Part shown: positions 29,593 through 42,300 of the stretch, one piece after another
How the letters are laid out: each line of letters starts with the position of its first letter
Numbering within the stretch: the stretch's first letter is position 1
Assembly: GCF_029852145.1 (NCBI RefSeq)
Contig: NC_079974.1
Span: forward strand, 248,001-312,000
DNA from: Microplitis mediator
Lineage: Eukaryota > Arthropoda > Insecta > Hymenoptera > Braconidae
Length of the DNA stretch: 64,000 bases
Direction: 5' to 3'
The notes under the pieces: generated by a model
What the model was told of the DNA's origin: nothing
Seen by the model: the letters and a program-made list of their open reading frames with translations, nothing else
Database searches by the model: none
Translations under genes and position numbers: made by a program

Positions 29593-30301
29593 GTAAGTAT
29601 ATTTCAATACTAATTTTAAATTTTTTCTATGAATCTATCAATAATAAGTTACATGAATAATGAGTTGATAAAAACAAAAATTCACCGTTTAATGTTAAAT
29701 AATCAATTATATATATATAATTTTTGGTTATTTTTGAACCATAAAGTATGTGAATTTCTTTTAAGAATATCTTTGATCAAGGAAATAAAATCCATTCAAA
29801 GAAAGTGTTTCATATGAATATTTTTAAAATTCCTCCATATTAACAATCAAATAATTTCTTCAGTTAAAAAAGTATTTTCTTTGCTTGAGAGGAAACTTCA
29901 TCTATTCTCTTCTTACACTCAGATAAACAAACGGTATTTTCTTTGTTGCGCTTGAACAATAAATTATAGTTCCAAAACATTTTATCTTCGAAATATATTA
30001 AAAGTTAAAATAAAAAATTTCAACTGTTTATTTTTAGCCATAGGGTAGAAGTACTCTATGACCACTGCTCCGTTTTTTGACCTTTAATTCATATAATTAG
30101 GTTTAAAAATTTCTTGTAATTAATTTTAAGTAGCCTAATTTGCTTGATGATTTCCGTGTTACCCTCAGAATGTTTTAACAATAAATTTTAGACTCCATTT
30201 TTTCCTTTGTAGTTTCAATTAATAAATTAGGGTGCAACAAATTTTTACTTACCCCAATAAATTTTTTGCATTATAAATTGAAAACGATAATTTTCTTGAG
30301 G
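29593..30301. other. Downstream of the second candidate alternative exon
   Basis: AT-rich, no feature seen. Confidence 0.3.
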
Positions 30302-30976
30302 TAAGAAAAAATTTCTTGCGCAAAAATCCATACAAAAAAAACAAGAATCGGCCCATTACTGGCTCACGAATGGCTGCCAATTTTCAAGCATCGGCCGAAG
30401 ATCGGCTAAATATCGGCAAGCATTGGCCAATCGTGGCAATCAATTATCGGCCAAAGCTTGGTATCAAGAGCACTCGATCAAACCATTGGCCAACGAACGG
30501 CAGTTAATCGTGCGCCATTTTTATAAGCAAAAAGACGGCTGCCAATGATTCACCACTCTCTAAAACTAAATTAGTGAAAAACCACTAATTACTTGTGAAT
30601 ATTCACTAATCTAAATTGTCCAAAGTATACGACTATGAATTAGTGACTATTCACTTTTTGAATTAGTGAAAAAAACAACATATAGAATTAGTGAAAATTT
30701 CAGTGATTGAATTAGTCAAAAATGTACTAATTCACTTGTTGACGAGGATTTATTTGGAAAAATATTGTATCGTTGCTAATAATATTGTATCAAAATATTA
30801 TTATTATTATTATTATTTGTAATTGATTATAAAATTTTTTTAGCAACTTGATCGACTAAATTAACAATTAAAATTATTATCGTATGGTAAATATTTATAT
30901 CATAATTATACTCATAACCTGAATCTATTGTCAATGATGGTTTTGATTAAGGTTCGGTAAAAAAATTTGGAGTAAA

Positions 30977-32826
30977 CCCTCGCGGACTCGGGATTACTCC
31001 GAAATCATGGTGAAATTTCGGTGAAATCATAGTGGAAAGATAGTGAACCCATAGTGAAATGACAGTGAAATCACTGTAACTTTGTGCCATTTGCTTACTG
31101 TGTGATAATTATCATCCGATGGTAATTTTATGATGATTTCACCATCGATTCATAGTAGAATCACAATAGCATAACAGTCAATTTACAGTAGTATAGCTGT
31201 AAGTTGACAGTAGTCTCACTGTGTATTTACAGTGATTTCACTATCAGTTTATGCTGGATCTGCAGTGCTTCAGTCATGCTTTCTCAGTAATAATACCGTG
31301 ATCATACAGTGATTTCACAGCAGTCTTACTATAGATTCTTCGTGAAATCACAATAATATCGCTGTGAATTGACAGTAATATTACTGTGATTACTTAATCA
31401 TTTAATCCTGGATCTGCTTAGTTTTCATCGAGATTTAGGGGCAATATTGAGATCCTATATTTATTGATTCAAAGATAATAATAATAAAATTAATAATAAT
31501 ATTATAATAGCAACAATAATCCTAATCTTGGTTTTTCAATAAATAATTTTTCTTGTTTAAAAAAATTATTTATTATCCCTTTGTATGACTTCATGTAATT
31601 CCTCTGGAGAATTAAATGCTATTTTTTACCCTCGGTAAAGAAGGAATTTTATTTTTTTTTAACGTACGATGGGACTCGAACTGCCGACCCTTCGATTGAA
31701 GAGCAGCTTAAGTCATGTACTTTAGCCCACTCGGCCACCACACGCATTCGGAACTAAATATTTAATCTGTTACTTGATGCTATTCAATACTATATATACT
31801 CAAGACTAAGTTATAAGAAAAATTATTTTATTAAATACTATAAAATTAAAAGAATACGATATTCATAAAAAAAAAAATGTTTGCCTTCATTTGTAAATCA
31901 TCAAGTTTTCTGAACTGAAGAATATTTTATTCTAAATTATGATAAATAATAAATATTTACTATTGAAATATTAATCTAAATGATGTTCTCTTTATTTTTT
32001 GCAGTAGTTTAAATTCAATTTATACAGTTTTAAAAAAAAAGTTATTCAATTTTTTTATTTATTTATTTTTTTTTATAATTCTGAAGAATTTTACCGTCTT
32101 AAGCTTTTATAAAATTAACTAAATTAGATAATTACAGATAAAGTTTCGCTCGGAAATTCCTAAAATAGCTAAATTTATAATAAATAAAATACATATGTGC
32201 CAAAATATTTGCTAAACTTACAAACAATTATAGGAGCATTTATTAATTCAAATTTTGATTTTGAAATTGGATTAATGATAGATGTACCGTATCAGATCAC
32301 TATCAAAGTAGAGTGAAATCATGGAGAAAACGCGAATAATTTGCTGTGAAAATATCATAGAGTCACAGTGCTAATACTACTAGGTTGTCATGGGATCATG
32401 GTAAATTCATGGTTAAACTACTATGAACTGACTGTGAAACTATTGTAAAGTCACAGAGTTAACACTATCAGATTACTATGGAATCACAGTGAATTCGTAG
32501 TGAAATCACGATAAACTGACTGTGAACCCATGATAAAGCCTCAGTGTTACCATTGTTGGGTTACCATAAATCGATAGCTGATCGACAGTAAAATTATCAT
32601 GAAAGTATGGTAATTTTATTCTAAACCTACAAAAGAATCACAAGTGAAATCACTATGGAACTACCATAAAATTACTGTAAAATTACTATATAACCAGAGT
32701 GACGAAATGGCACAAAACGACTGTGAATTCACTATGAAATTACCATCAATACACAGTAAACTTACGGTAAAATTGATTTCACTGTGATTTCACTGTGATT
32801 TCACAGTAACCCCGAATCCGCGAGGG
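30977..32826. mobile_element. Inner element of the nest (GTGAAATCAC words)
   Basis: AA|CCCTCGCGGACTCGGGATTAC to CAGTAACCCCGAATCCGCGAGGG|AA. Dozens of near copies of GTGAAATCACAGTGAAATCAC in both orientations at 31010-31400 and 32320-32815. 31400-32290 is AT-rich and holds a tRNA-like insert. Confidence 0.85.
31660..31750 (-). repeat. tRNA-like (Leu/Ser type) SINE head or pseudogene
   Basis: On the minus strand TGGCCGAGTGG (A box) is followed by a variable-arm-like CTTCAATCGAAGG and GGCAGTTCGAGTCCC (B box). The anticodon stem does not pair well, so it is not a functional tRNA. Confidence 0.6.
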
Positions 32827-33247
32827 AAAATATAAAGCTATTAAAAAATAACAAGATGTATTATTTAGCAACTAAATTAGGTTTTATTTAATTAACTTAC
32901 CTTAATTACTACTGTTCCGTTGTATTTAAAAATTATCGTAATTAATTTTGCCCTGAATTTGATAATTCTATGACAGAATAAAAAGTCCTTAAGCGAGGCA
33001 CCACTAGTAATCATTGTAGAATCCGGGGAATCACTAATGAATTAGTGAATCTAATTCAAAATCACTAATTTTGTAGTAAATTTTAAGATCACTATTTCAA
33101 TTAGTGAAATTTTCACTTATTTAGTTTTAGAGAGGCAGTATAGTTAGCCATTTATTGGCCAATCATTGCAAACCAGGCATCGGCCGATCTATGGGAAAAT
33201 TTCGAAGCTCGGCAACTTTGTATGGGAAAATTCTTTTTTTCTGTGTA

Positions 33248-34132
33248 CACAAGCTTTATATTATCAAAATGAAATATAACTTATTTTTTTAGCGTTTTCA
33301 TTTTGTCGGGCCCTCCCTTTTATAATTTACAAAATACAATAAATTTGAATAAATTTGATAACTAATCTAGATCATCAGCGCTAATTAATTAACATCGATT
33401 AGTGTGTTATCATAACTATAAATAATTAATAAGCGATATATTTAAAAATGAAATAAACCCGTTTGGTCAGTTGATATCATAGAGGTGTCACGAAGTGTCT
33501 CATAGTGAGTTCTCACTTGGTTCCAACCGAGTCGGTATTCAAGTCACACGATCTGAAAACCCTCATAGCATTTTGCATGCTCTGAAGACGACATAATGTC
33601 TTCTTATGTATAATAGTATACTCTACGGAAGCAACATAAAGTATGTACAGTATACACATAATGCGACCAATTCGGTGCAAATAAAACTACAACTACTAAA
33701 TAAATGCGTACTTACTTGGCACGAAAGAGAAAGGCTTACAATGATTAAGTATCCTTAATTTTTTTTCCTACGACAAAAGAGTTTCTTCTTTCGGAAGCCA
33801 CTAATGTCACCCAACTAGAACGTCTTGGTGACACGCAAGCCTTAAGTCTATCATTATTCATTATCAATTTTTTTTTTTTTTATTATTTCCATTACTTATT
33901 TCCTGCAGAAAAAAAAAAAATAATAATCACAATAAAAAATAAATTATTGGCAAAACTGTGTCAGTAGTCGGCAATAAAACTGATTGTTAGATAAAGTGAG
34001 TAATTGAATGCGCGTGAAAATAAATTCATCATACGTGAGGAATAAATAAGGAATGAAAGGAGAAAGGAAAAAGTGAGATATGAGGACGTCCAGTTTTTTA
34101 GTTGGCTTTGCCTGTTATAAGGAATCAAATAC
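33248..34132. other. Intergenic, nothing assigned
   Basis: Moderately complex sequence around 33450-33900 without a supported gene or repeat. Confidence 0.35.
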
Positions 34133-34140
34133 GTGTATAT

Positions 34141-35158
34141 TAGAGTGTCTCAAAAAATCGACTTTTTTTTTTTTTCTTGAAGAACATTAAAAAATCGACA
34201 GAGTATCTCTAGACAAAGACCCTGTTAAAATATGAGACCTTAATATTAATATTTAAAGGTGGCGATTCACGATTTTCTATTTTCCATTTAAATAACATGG
34301 GAAAAAAAAAAGTTTAATTTTGGAATTTTATACCTCGGTGATGGCTTATTGAACAGATAAGTTCAGGATATATTTTTGTGGGGAATTGAACGCTCTACAA
34401 AAAAAGTCTCTTATTATTTTTTGATAAATCCATCTGTTCAAAAGTTATTGGAGCTCGAAGTCAAGTTAGAGTAAATTTCGAGATCTTTTTACTTTTCCGG
34501 CGAAACTATCGGACTTATCATGAAATGTCTCGAGATCTTTTTTGTAGACAATTTTAATTCCTACAAATTATCATTGATAAATTTTTTTCAAATTCTGCAT
34601 TTTTTTCTAGTTATTTCCATTTCAATGCCAATCTCTTAAAATCGATCAGAACACTATTTTTTTAGGAGCTTGGCATTAAAATGGAAATAACTAGAAAAAA
34701 ATGCAGAATTTGAAAAAAATTTATCAACAATAATTTGTAGGAAATAAAATTGTCTACAAAAAAGATCTCGTGACATTTTATGATAAGTCCGATAGTTTCG
34801 CCGGAAAAGTAAAAAGATCTCGAAATTTACTCTAACTTGACTTCGAGCTCTAATAACTTTTGAACAGATGGATTAATCAAAAAATAATAAGAGACTTTTT
34901 TTGTAGAGCGTTCAATTCCCTACAAAAGTATATCCTGAACTTATCTGTTCAATAAGCCATCACCGAGGTATAAAATTCCAAAATTAAAATTTTTTTTTCC
35001 CATGTTATTTAAATGGAAAAAAGAAAATAGTGAATCGCCACCTTTCAATATTAATATTAAGGTCTCATATTTTAACAGGGTCTTTGTCTAGAGATACTCT
35101 GTCGATTTTTCAATGTTCTTCAAGAAAAAAAAAAAAGTCGATTTTTTGAGACACTCTA
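34141..35158. mobile_element. 1018-bp foldback element, 8-bp duplication, copy 1
   Basis: Ends TAGAGTGTCTCAAAAAATCG and its complement, with GTGTATAT at 34133-34140 and 35159-35166. Arms of about 500 bp are almost fully complementary around a centre near 34650. An 8-bp duplication suggests hAT. No coding capacity. Confidence 0.9.
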
Positions 35159-35166
35159 GTGTATAT

Positions 35167-35624
35167 GTTTGAGATAGAAGTAATGTTCAAAAACAAGTAC
35201 ACAGTTGAGTATGGAGATAGAGGAATAAAAATGATAATAAAAGAGGAATAATAATATGTATGGTAGGATTAAAAGGATGAGGTGGTAGGTAAAAAGACAC
35301 GATGAGAAAGCCAAAGTCGGTGAAAGCAACCGACTGACTCGTACGGCGAGTGTTCGATAGGACCGTGACAGACGTCGCTTGGCACTTGTAACATCCACGT
35401 GCATTTAATTTAAGCTGATAAACTGATCTTGACAGTGAAAAAATATTTATTATTCGTGATTATTAAATTCAAACGGAAAATTTAAGCTAAAAAATTTAAT
35501 ATTTGGTGATTTGGTGTTGTGATTATCGTGTGTTGTAATATTGGTGAACGATGACAAGACAACCAAAATTGTCGGAAGGTTGAAAAATATATTTTTTACA
35601 CACTTGGGTTCAAAAGTTTTGTGG
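35167..35624 (+). promoter_or_regulatory. Upstream region of protease exon 1
   Basis: 35280-35400 is less AT-rich, as 5' regions here often are, and precedes the exon directly. No definite promoter motif. Confidence 0.3.
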
Positions 35625-36381
35625 ATGATGCTGCTAAGATTTATAACGAATAAATTTATTTATTATGGTGACAATAATGCTGTTTGTAAAACAGCCATTG
35701 TCGTATTTTTATTTAGTTACATAATTGGAATTGAGGGAAGAAATTTCCATGGAACGGAAATTAGAGATAATAAACCTCAAGAACAATTTGGATACTCGAG
35801 ATTAACAAGTTTTTCACATGATAAATTGTATCCTGTTTTAAGAAAACGTCTTAGTGTTGATAGATTTTTTGACGAAAGTGCTGATACTTATAGTAATAAT
35901 AATAATAATGATAATAATTATAATAATAATAAAAGTAATAACGCTAATAATGCTAAAGAAGTTGTTAGAAATAGAAGGATTGAGAAGAAAGAAATCAGAA
36001 ATGCATCAAGAAATAATAATATATATGAAAGATTCTCCGAGTTGAAAAATAGTAAAGAAGTAAAAAATAAAATGATTAATGACGAATTCACGGATATCGA
36101 ATTGGGGAGTTCGGAAGATTTAAATGATGAAGACAAGGGAAATAAAAATGAAATTGAAAAATTTTTGGATGACTTGAAGGGTACTGGGGATACTAGTGAA
36201 GTCGAAGAACAAGTTAATGGTAACAGTGTTCGCCGTGGTAGAAGAAGAAAATTAAGTAGCCATGAACAAGGGATGTTACTTGTTGAGACTTTAAAGAAAA
36301 AAAAAAATTACACGAGTTATGAAGACCATCGGGGACATGCAGCAAATCTCAACAGTGGAATAATGGACATGCTCGGAAGAA
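35625..36381 (+). CDS. Serine protease coding exon 1 (N-terminus)
   Basis: Open from 35523, but the first ATG is at 35625 (MMLLRF). A hydrophobic stretch is followed by charged, Asn-repeat sequence (about 35890-35950 encodes mainly Asn with Asp/Tyr). It ends in phase 1 at AGA-A with donor GTATGT. The short overlapping frames here are shadows. Confidence 0.78.
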
Positions 36382-39300
36382 GTATGTCTTGTTGCTTTAT
36401 ATAAATATAATTGTTGTAATAATTTTAAAATAACGTTCTACGTCTCGGACTGTTGCCAATTGGAACTGTTACACTTTGTCACAACTAAGTCAACTAGGAT
36501 GTCCGTATATTATCGCGTGCTACATCTACTTTATATTAACTTATCTTTTACACCTATCTGTGCTGATTTAATTTTAAGTCAAAAATTTACCTGGTGATTG
36601 TTATTATTTTTAACTTTATTGTTCTTTAAATTACAGTGATTCCCCAAACGTGCAAATATAAGGGCGCCAAATTCGAATGTGGATTGAGTATCAGCTGCGT
36701 ATTGAGCGGTGGAAGACCTGTTGATTTGTGTTCAGGTGGTTTGATTTGGAGCTGCTGTATTGATGATGATGATATTCCTGAAAAGGAACCTTCACGACCT
36801 ACAGCTGGACTACTTCAAAATGCCAGTGAGTTTTGATATAATTTAACAATATTATACAATTTTAATCATTAAATGGACTCGAGTCAAAATTAAAAATGTA
36901 GTTTGCCCTAGCAGATCTGATTTACCGTAAATTTACGGTAATTTTACCGTAAATCTACCGTAGAATTCCGTAAAATTCGAGTAGATTTACCGTAAATTAC
37001 GGTAAACCCACCGTAAATTACGGTAAATCGGTATTTTACGGTGGATTACTATAAACTACGGCGGGTATACCGTAAATTTACCGCCGAAAACGATAAATCT
37101 ACCGTGAAAAATTCGGGTGCCCTAGCGGATCCGAATTACGGTAAATACAGTGATTTACCGTAATTTACGGTGCCTAGCAGAATTACCGTAAATTACGGTA
37201 AATTGCCGTAATTGACCGTAATTTTGCGGCGCCTAGCAGAATTACCGTAAATTACGGCAATTTACCGTAAATCACTGTATTTACCGTAATTCGGATCCGC
37301 TAGGGTGGATTACCGAATTACCGTAATTTACGGTGGATTACCGTATTTCCGTATTTTACGGTAAATCCACCGTAAACTACGGAAAATCCACCGTAAATTA
37401 CGGTAAAGCTATCGTAAATTACAGTGAATTCACCGTAATTTACGGTAAATCGGTATTTTACGGTGGATTACCGTAATTTACGGTGGGTTTACCGTAATTT
37501 GGGTCCGTTAGGGTGAGTCTCAAAGATCTCAATTCCTTAGATGTTGGACTTGCCAATGTATGTAATATGATACTTAAGTCAATGTTCAAAAATCACGTAT
37601 AAAGACATAAATTACAACTTTAAAATTCATTTTAACCCTCTATGGCCCAGTATACTTTTAGATTGTAACTTTGAATTAGCTCAATTCTTTAGCAGAAGAT
37701 TATTGTTACAACTATAGCTGCCTTGTGGCAGTGTGGCAGCAGTCATGCTCCATGTTCGTTAGGTCTTGGGTTCGAATCCGGGCGCCAGCAGATTATTCTT
37801 CAGCAGTATTTTTTGAATTCTTTGGCAGTTTCTATATTCCAGTAGATTACTCGTATTTATTGTTTACATAAAAAAATTAACTATTGATAGTTGACTGATA
37901 AATCAAACATTTTAATTATTCGATTCGAAGACTATTTGCGTACCCTTAATTATCATTAATAATTTAAATGATATATTTTTTAATCTTAGAACAAAACATC
38001 TTTTACTAAGTAATCATTTGTAGGATTTTTAAATTTCAAATGTTTTTCGATCATGGCGACCATTTTTAATTAACTGCCCCCTTTTCACTTTTTTTCCGTT
38101 ACCTTTTGTACGCGATCCGATGAGAATTTTTCTCACCATAAAAATGTAACCTCTGTAATCTAATTTTTGAAGTACAGATCAAGTAGGATTTTGAGGCTTA
38201 AATTACTTTTTTGATTTTGACTCAGGAATTATTTTAATCAATTAGATATTTTATTTTGTAAAAAAAAAAATTGATTTCTTGTTAAAAAAAAATTTGCTAC
38301 TTATTTTTACAAATTCAAATAAATGAATAAAAATTTTTTGTTCTATAAAAATTGTAAATACTTGAGACGAAAATATTTTGTAGTCTCAAAATTATAAAAT
38401 CAAGACTTAAATACTAACAATAAATTATTCACTAATTTTCTAAAAAATATTCATGAAAATTTATTAAAAATTAAACAATTTTAGTCAATAAATTAATTGT
38501 AAAAAATTTTTAATCAAAAATGCTTACACAAAATTTTGACTCGGAAAATTTTTAAAAAATCATTACTGACAACAATTAAATGCTTGAAATATTTCCAACA
38601 TGAAGGCAACAAATTGTTCAAATTAAATAAACTGTAAATCTAAAATTTCACCGTAACAATAAAGATTTTAAAAAAAGATAAAAGTTAACTGATAAAATGA
38701 ACAATATTCAAAAATATGACGAGACATTTCTCGAGTACGAGTACATTAGACTAGAATTTAATGGTTGCTTGCTTTCTTTGTTCTTTGATATAAATTGTTA
38801 ACCGGAACAAGTGAATAAGCATTTTGTAAAAACAACAAGATAACTGGTAATTAAAACTAATATACAGACGGACTGACGATAATTAGTCCGATGAATTAAA
38901 GGCAACATGACTGACAACGTAAATAAAATAGAGAACTTTTTAAGAATAAAAAGGAAGTATTCAACGAACGATTGAACTTGAGATAGATAAATTTTAGCAT
39001 TTTCATTGAACTTTCCGAATCAACGGCCTTATGTGGAAGATGATGTACGAATATATGGAAATGGATTAGGACAGCGACCAAATCGTCCAAATGTCCATCA
39101 TACCAGCAGTCAAAATAATGACAATAGTGGAGTATATGGACCGACTTATTCCGCTTGGGAGCAAGATCGTCCCAATGATTTGTCGTCATACGATCGGCCA
39201 AGTTACGTTAATCATCCCGAAGTAAATTATCCTAATAACTATTATCCTGATGATGATTACAACAGCCGGCCAACGATTGCTGGAGGTACTGGAGATTATC

Positions 39301-42300
39301 AAAATATTCCAGCGGACCAATCCAAGTACCGTGGTAATCAACAAATCCCGTGAAAAAACATTAAATTACTCAAGGATTTTATCACCACTCAGAGCACTCT
39401 TTTATCTTCTTATCTATCAATTCAAATATATTTTAATTTTTGTTATCTATCACCTTTTTCATCACCGTGCATCTCTATATTATATATCAGCTTTACTTGC
39501 TAAATTTAGGAACAACTGATGCTTGACACAGTAAGTAGGCGCACTCGCGACTCGCATGATACCAGAAAACTATAACCTGATAAATGGCACGATTTGCCAT
39601 TCACTTATTTTTCATTTTTTATTTATCACGATTAAAATTTATTAAACTTTTATATTTTAATGTTTAACTTTATTTATTATTTATTTACAGGCTGCGGTGA
39701 GCTCTACACAAGAAGTAACAGGATCGTAGGTGGACACAGCTCAAGCTTCGGCAGTCATCCATGGCAGGTGAGAGTTTTTGATACGCTTAAATATTATTCT
39801 ATTTCATTTTTATTCATAACTTCGATTTCTTTTCTTTTATACGTGGGATTAAAATTTTTTTTAGTTTTAATAAAAAAATGGTTACACTGATAGAAAAACT
39901 ATCTTGATTCAAGAAAAATTTTTTCTTCAAAATGTGGTTCTTGTTTCAAAATTTTTAATTGTTTTAATTCAAGAAATAAGTCCTTGAACCAAAAAATTGA
40001 AATTCTCGGATAGAGAAAAAAAATTCTTTGTTTGAGAATTTGATTTTTCGATGAAGCCTTTTTTGTTTTGAAACAAAATTCTGACATATTTCGTTCAAGA
40101 ATTTCTTGCTCTTGGATTAAGATAGGCAAAATCTAGGTTTAAGACATTACCGACTCGTTTCGAGAATGGCGCGGTTTTTAAATCAAGATATAAATTTACT
40201 CAGCTTAAGAAAAACTTTTTTTTTTATTTTAAAAATAAAAAGTTTTAAAGTGATTTTTTAGGACTACATTCATTTACTTCAGATATGTTAAAGTAGAAAT
40301 TTATTTAAAAAAAAATTTTTTTTTTCATTACTTTAAAAACATCTTCTATCAAGGAATTATTACTTGAACCAAAAATTTAAAGTTCTTAAAATAATAATAC
40401 GACATTTTTAGTTGAAGACAAGTGGTCTTGCTTGAAGAATTCGATAGTATCGATTGAAGATAATATAGTTTCGGATCAAGACACGAGAGTTATCCATCGA
40501 AGATACAAAATCTATAGAGCCAAGAAAATCTAAATCAAGACAAGAATTTCTTGAAGCAAGACAATTGGTTTTCTTCAGAAATAAATTCTTGGCTCAAGAA
40601 AATATTTCTTGAATCAATATAAATTTTCTATCAGTGTATTTAAATATTTCATTGATTGTTAAAAGTTGATGAATATGAAAGTTTAAAAAAAGCACAAGTG
40701 ACTATTTCTTAAATATACTCTACTTTTTATATTCATTTATAATAAATCGATAGAGATTTATGCAAAAAATATGTTTAGATTTTTTACATGTCCGCATTAT
40801 AACGCATGTCTGGTTATCCTAATTTATCAAGCCTGTATATCTAAGCCACATAGATATTCAAAATTTTGCCGTAAAAATATTTTGTGAGAACTATAAATTA
40901 ATATAAAATATTAACAACTAATTGAAAATTATTAAATATGTCAGTGTATGTCATTCTAAAACTGTATTTGGTGCCAACACTTCGATCTTTCTAATGGTAA
41001 TAGTAGAGTCATGTACGAAAGGTATTCAATACTGTGTGAGTATTTTGAATGAAGAGATATCTATTAGACCGGTTCAAAAAAATCGACTATTTTTGTTTTA
41101 TTCAAAACCCGCAGTGAAATATCTTCCTAGTCATAAAAAAAGAAGCCTGTGGAAACGGGAGCTCTTAATATCAATTTTGAAAGGTCGCTCATCGTAAATT
41201 TCTATTTTACGTTTAAATAACATGGAAAAAAAAACTTTTTTAGTTTAGAATTTTTCACCTCGGCAATGGCTCATTGTACGAATAAGCCCAGCATATATTT
41301 TTGTAGGGAATTTGACGCTCTCCAAAAAAAGTCTCTTATTATTTTTCGACAAATCCATCTGTTCAAAAGTTATTGGAGCTCGAAGTCAAGTAAGAGTAAA
41401 TTTTGAGATCTTTTTACTTTTCCGGCAAAACTATCATACTTATTATGAAATGTCATTCAATCATTTTTGTAGACAATTTTATTTTCTACAAATTATCATT
41501 GATCAATTTTTTTCAAATTCTGCATTGTTTTCTAGTTATTTCCATTTCAATGCCAAGCTCTTAAAATCGATCAGAACACTACTTTTTTAGGAGCTTGGCA
41601 TTAAAATGGAAATAACTAGAAAACAATGCAGAATTTGAAAAAAATTTATCAATGATAATTTGTAGAAAATAAAATTGTCTACAAAAATGATTGAATGACA
41701 TTTTATAATAAGTATGATAGTTTTGCCGAAAAAGTAAAAAGATCTCAAAATTTACTCTTACTTGACTTCGAGCTCCAATAACTTTTGAACAGATGGATTT
41801 GTCGAAAAATAATAAGAGACTTTTTTTGTAGAGCGTCAAATTCCCTACAAAAATATATGCTGGGCTTATTCGTACAATCAGCCATTGCCGAGGTGAAAAA
41901 TTCCAAACTAAAAAAGTTTTTTTTTCCATGTTATTTAAACGTAAAATAGAAATTTACGATGAGCGACCTTTCAAAATTGATATTAAGAGCTCCCGTTTCC
42001 ACAGGCTTCTTTTTTTAGGACTAGGAAGATATTTTACTGCGGGTTTCGAAAAAAAAAAAATAGTCGATTTTTTTGAACCGGTCTAATATCTATAATATCT
42101 GAATGGTGCATTAAAATGGGTTAAAAATGAATCTTGACAAAATGAAAACGACGATTTTTGGAACAGCGTTAAAATTAGCGGACTTGAATCATCTTGATGT
42201 GCCTAATATTGTAATAAATAACACTGTAATTAATTATTGTAAGTCTGTAAAATATTTAGGGGTGATGCTTGAGGATACTTTGATCTGGTCTTTGCAGGTA

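Larger units (their letters stand above)
30556..33134. mobile_element. Middle element of the nest (AATTAGTGAA words)
   Basis: Ends CTCTCTAAAACTAAATTAGTG and the inverted GTTTTAGAGAG. AATTAGTGAAAA/TTCACTAATT words fill 30560-30740 and 33010-33125. Confidence 0.7.
30302..33247. mobile_element. Outer element of a three-level nest (ATCGGCC words)
   Basis: Left part AGAAAAAATTTCTTGCGC..ATCGGCC and right part GGCCGATC..GGGAAAATTCTTTTTTTCTGTG are inverted. Words such as GGCCGAT and CCATTGGCCAA recur on both sides. The ends are approximate. Confidence 0.5.

Noticed and set aside
39899..40129. 76-codon frame repeated at 55935
   Set aside because: Both lie in the 752-bp CACTGATAG element, whose TTGATTCAAGAA words are open by chance.
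41312..41929. Two nearly identical proteins on opposite strands
   Set aside because: Mirror images produced by the arms of the 41065-42085 palindrome.
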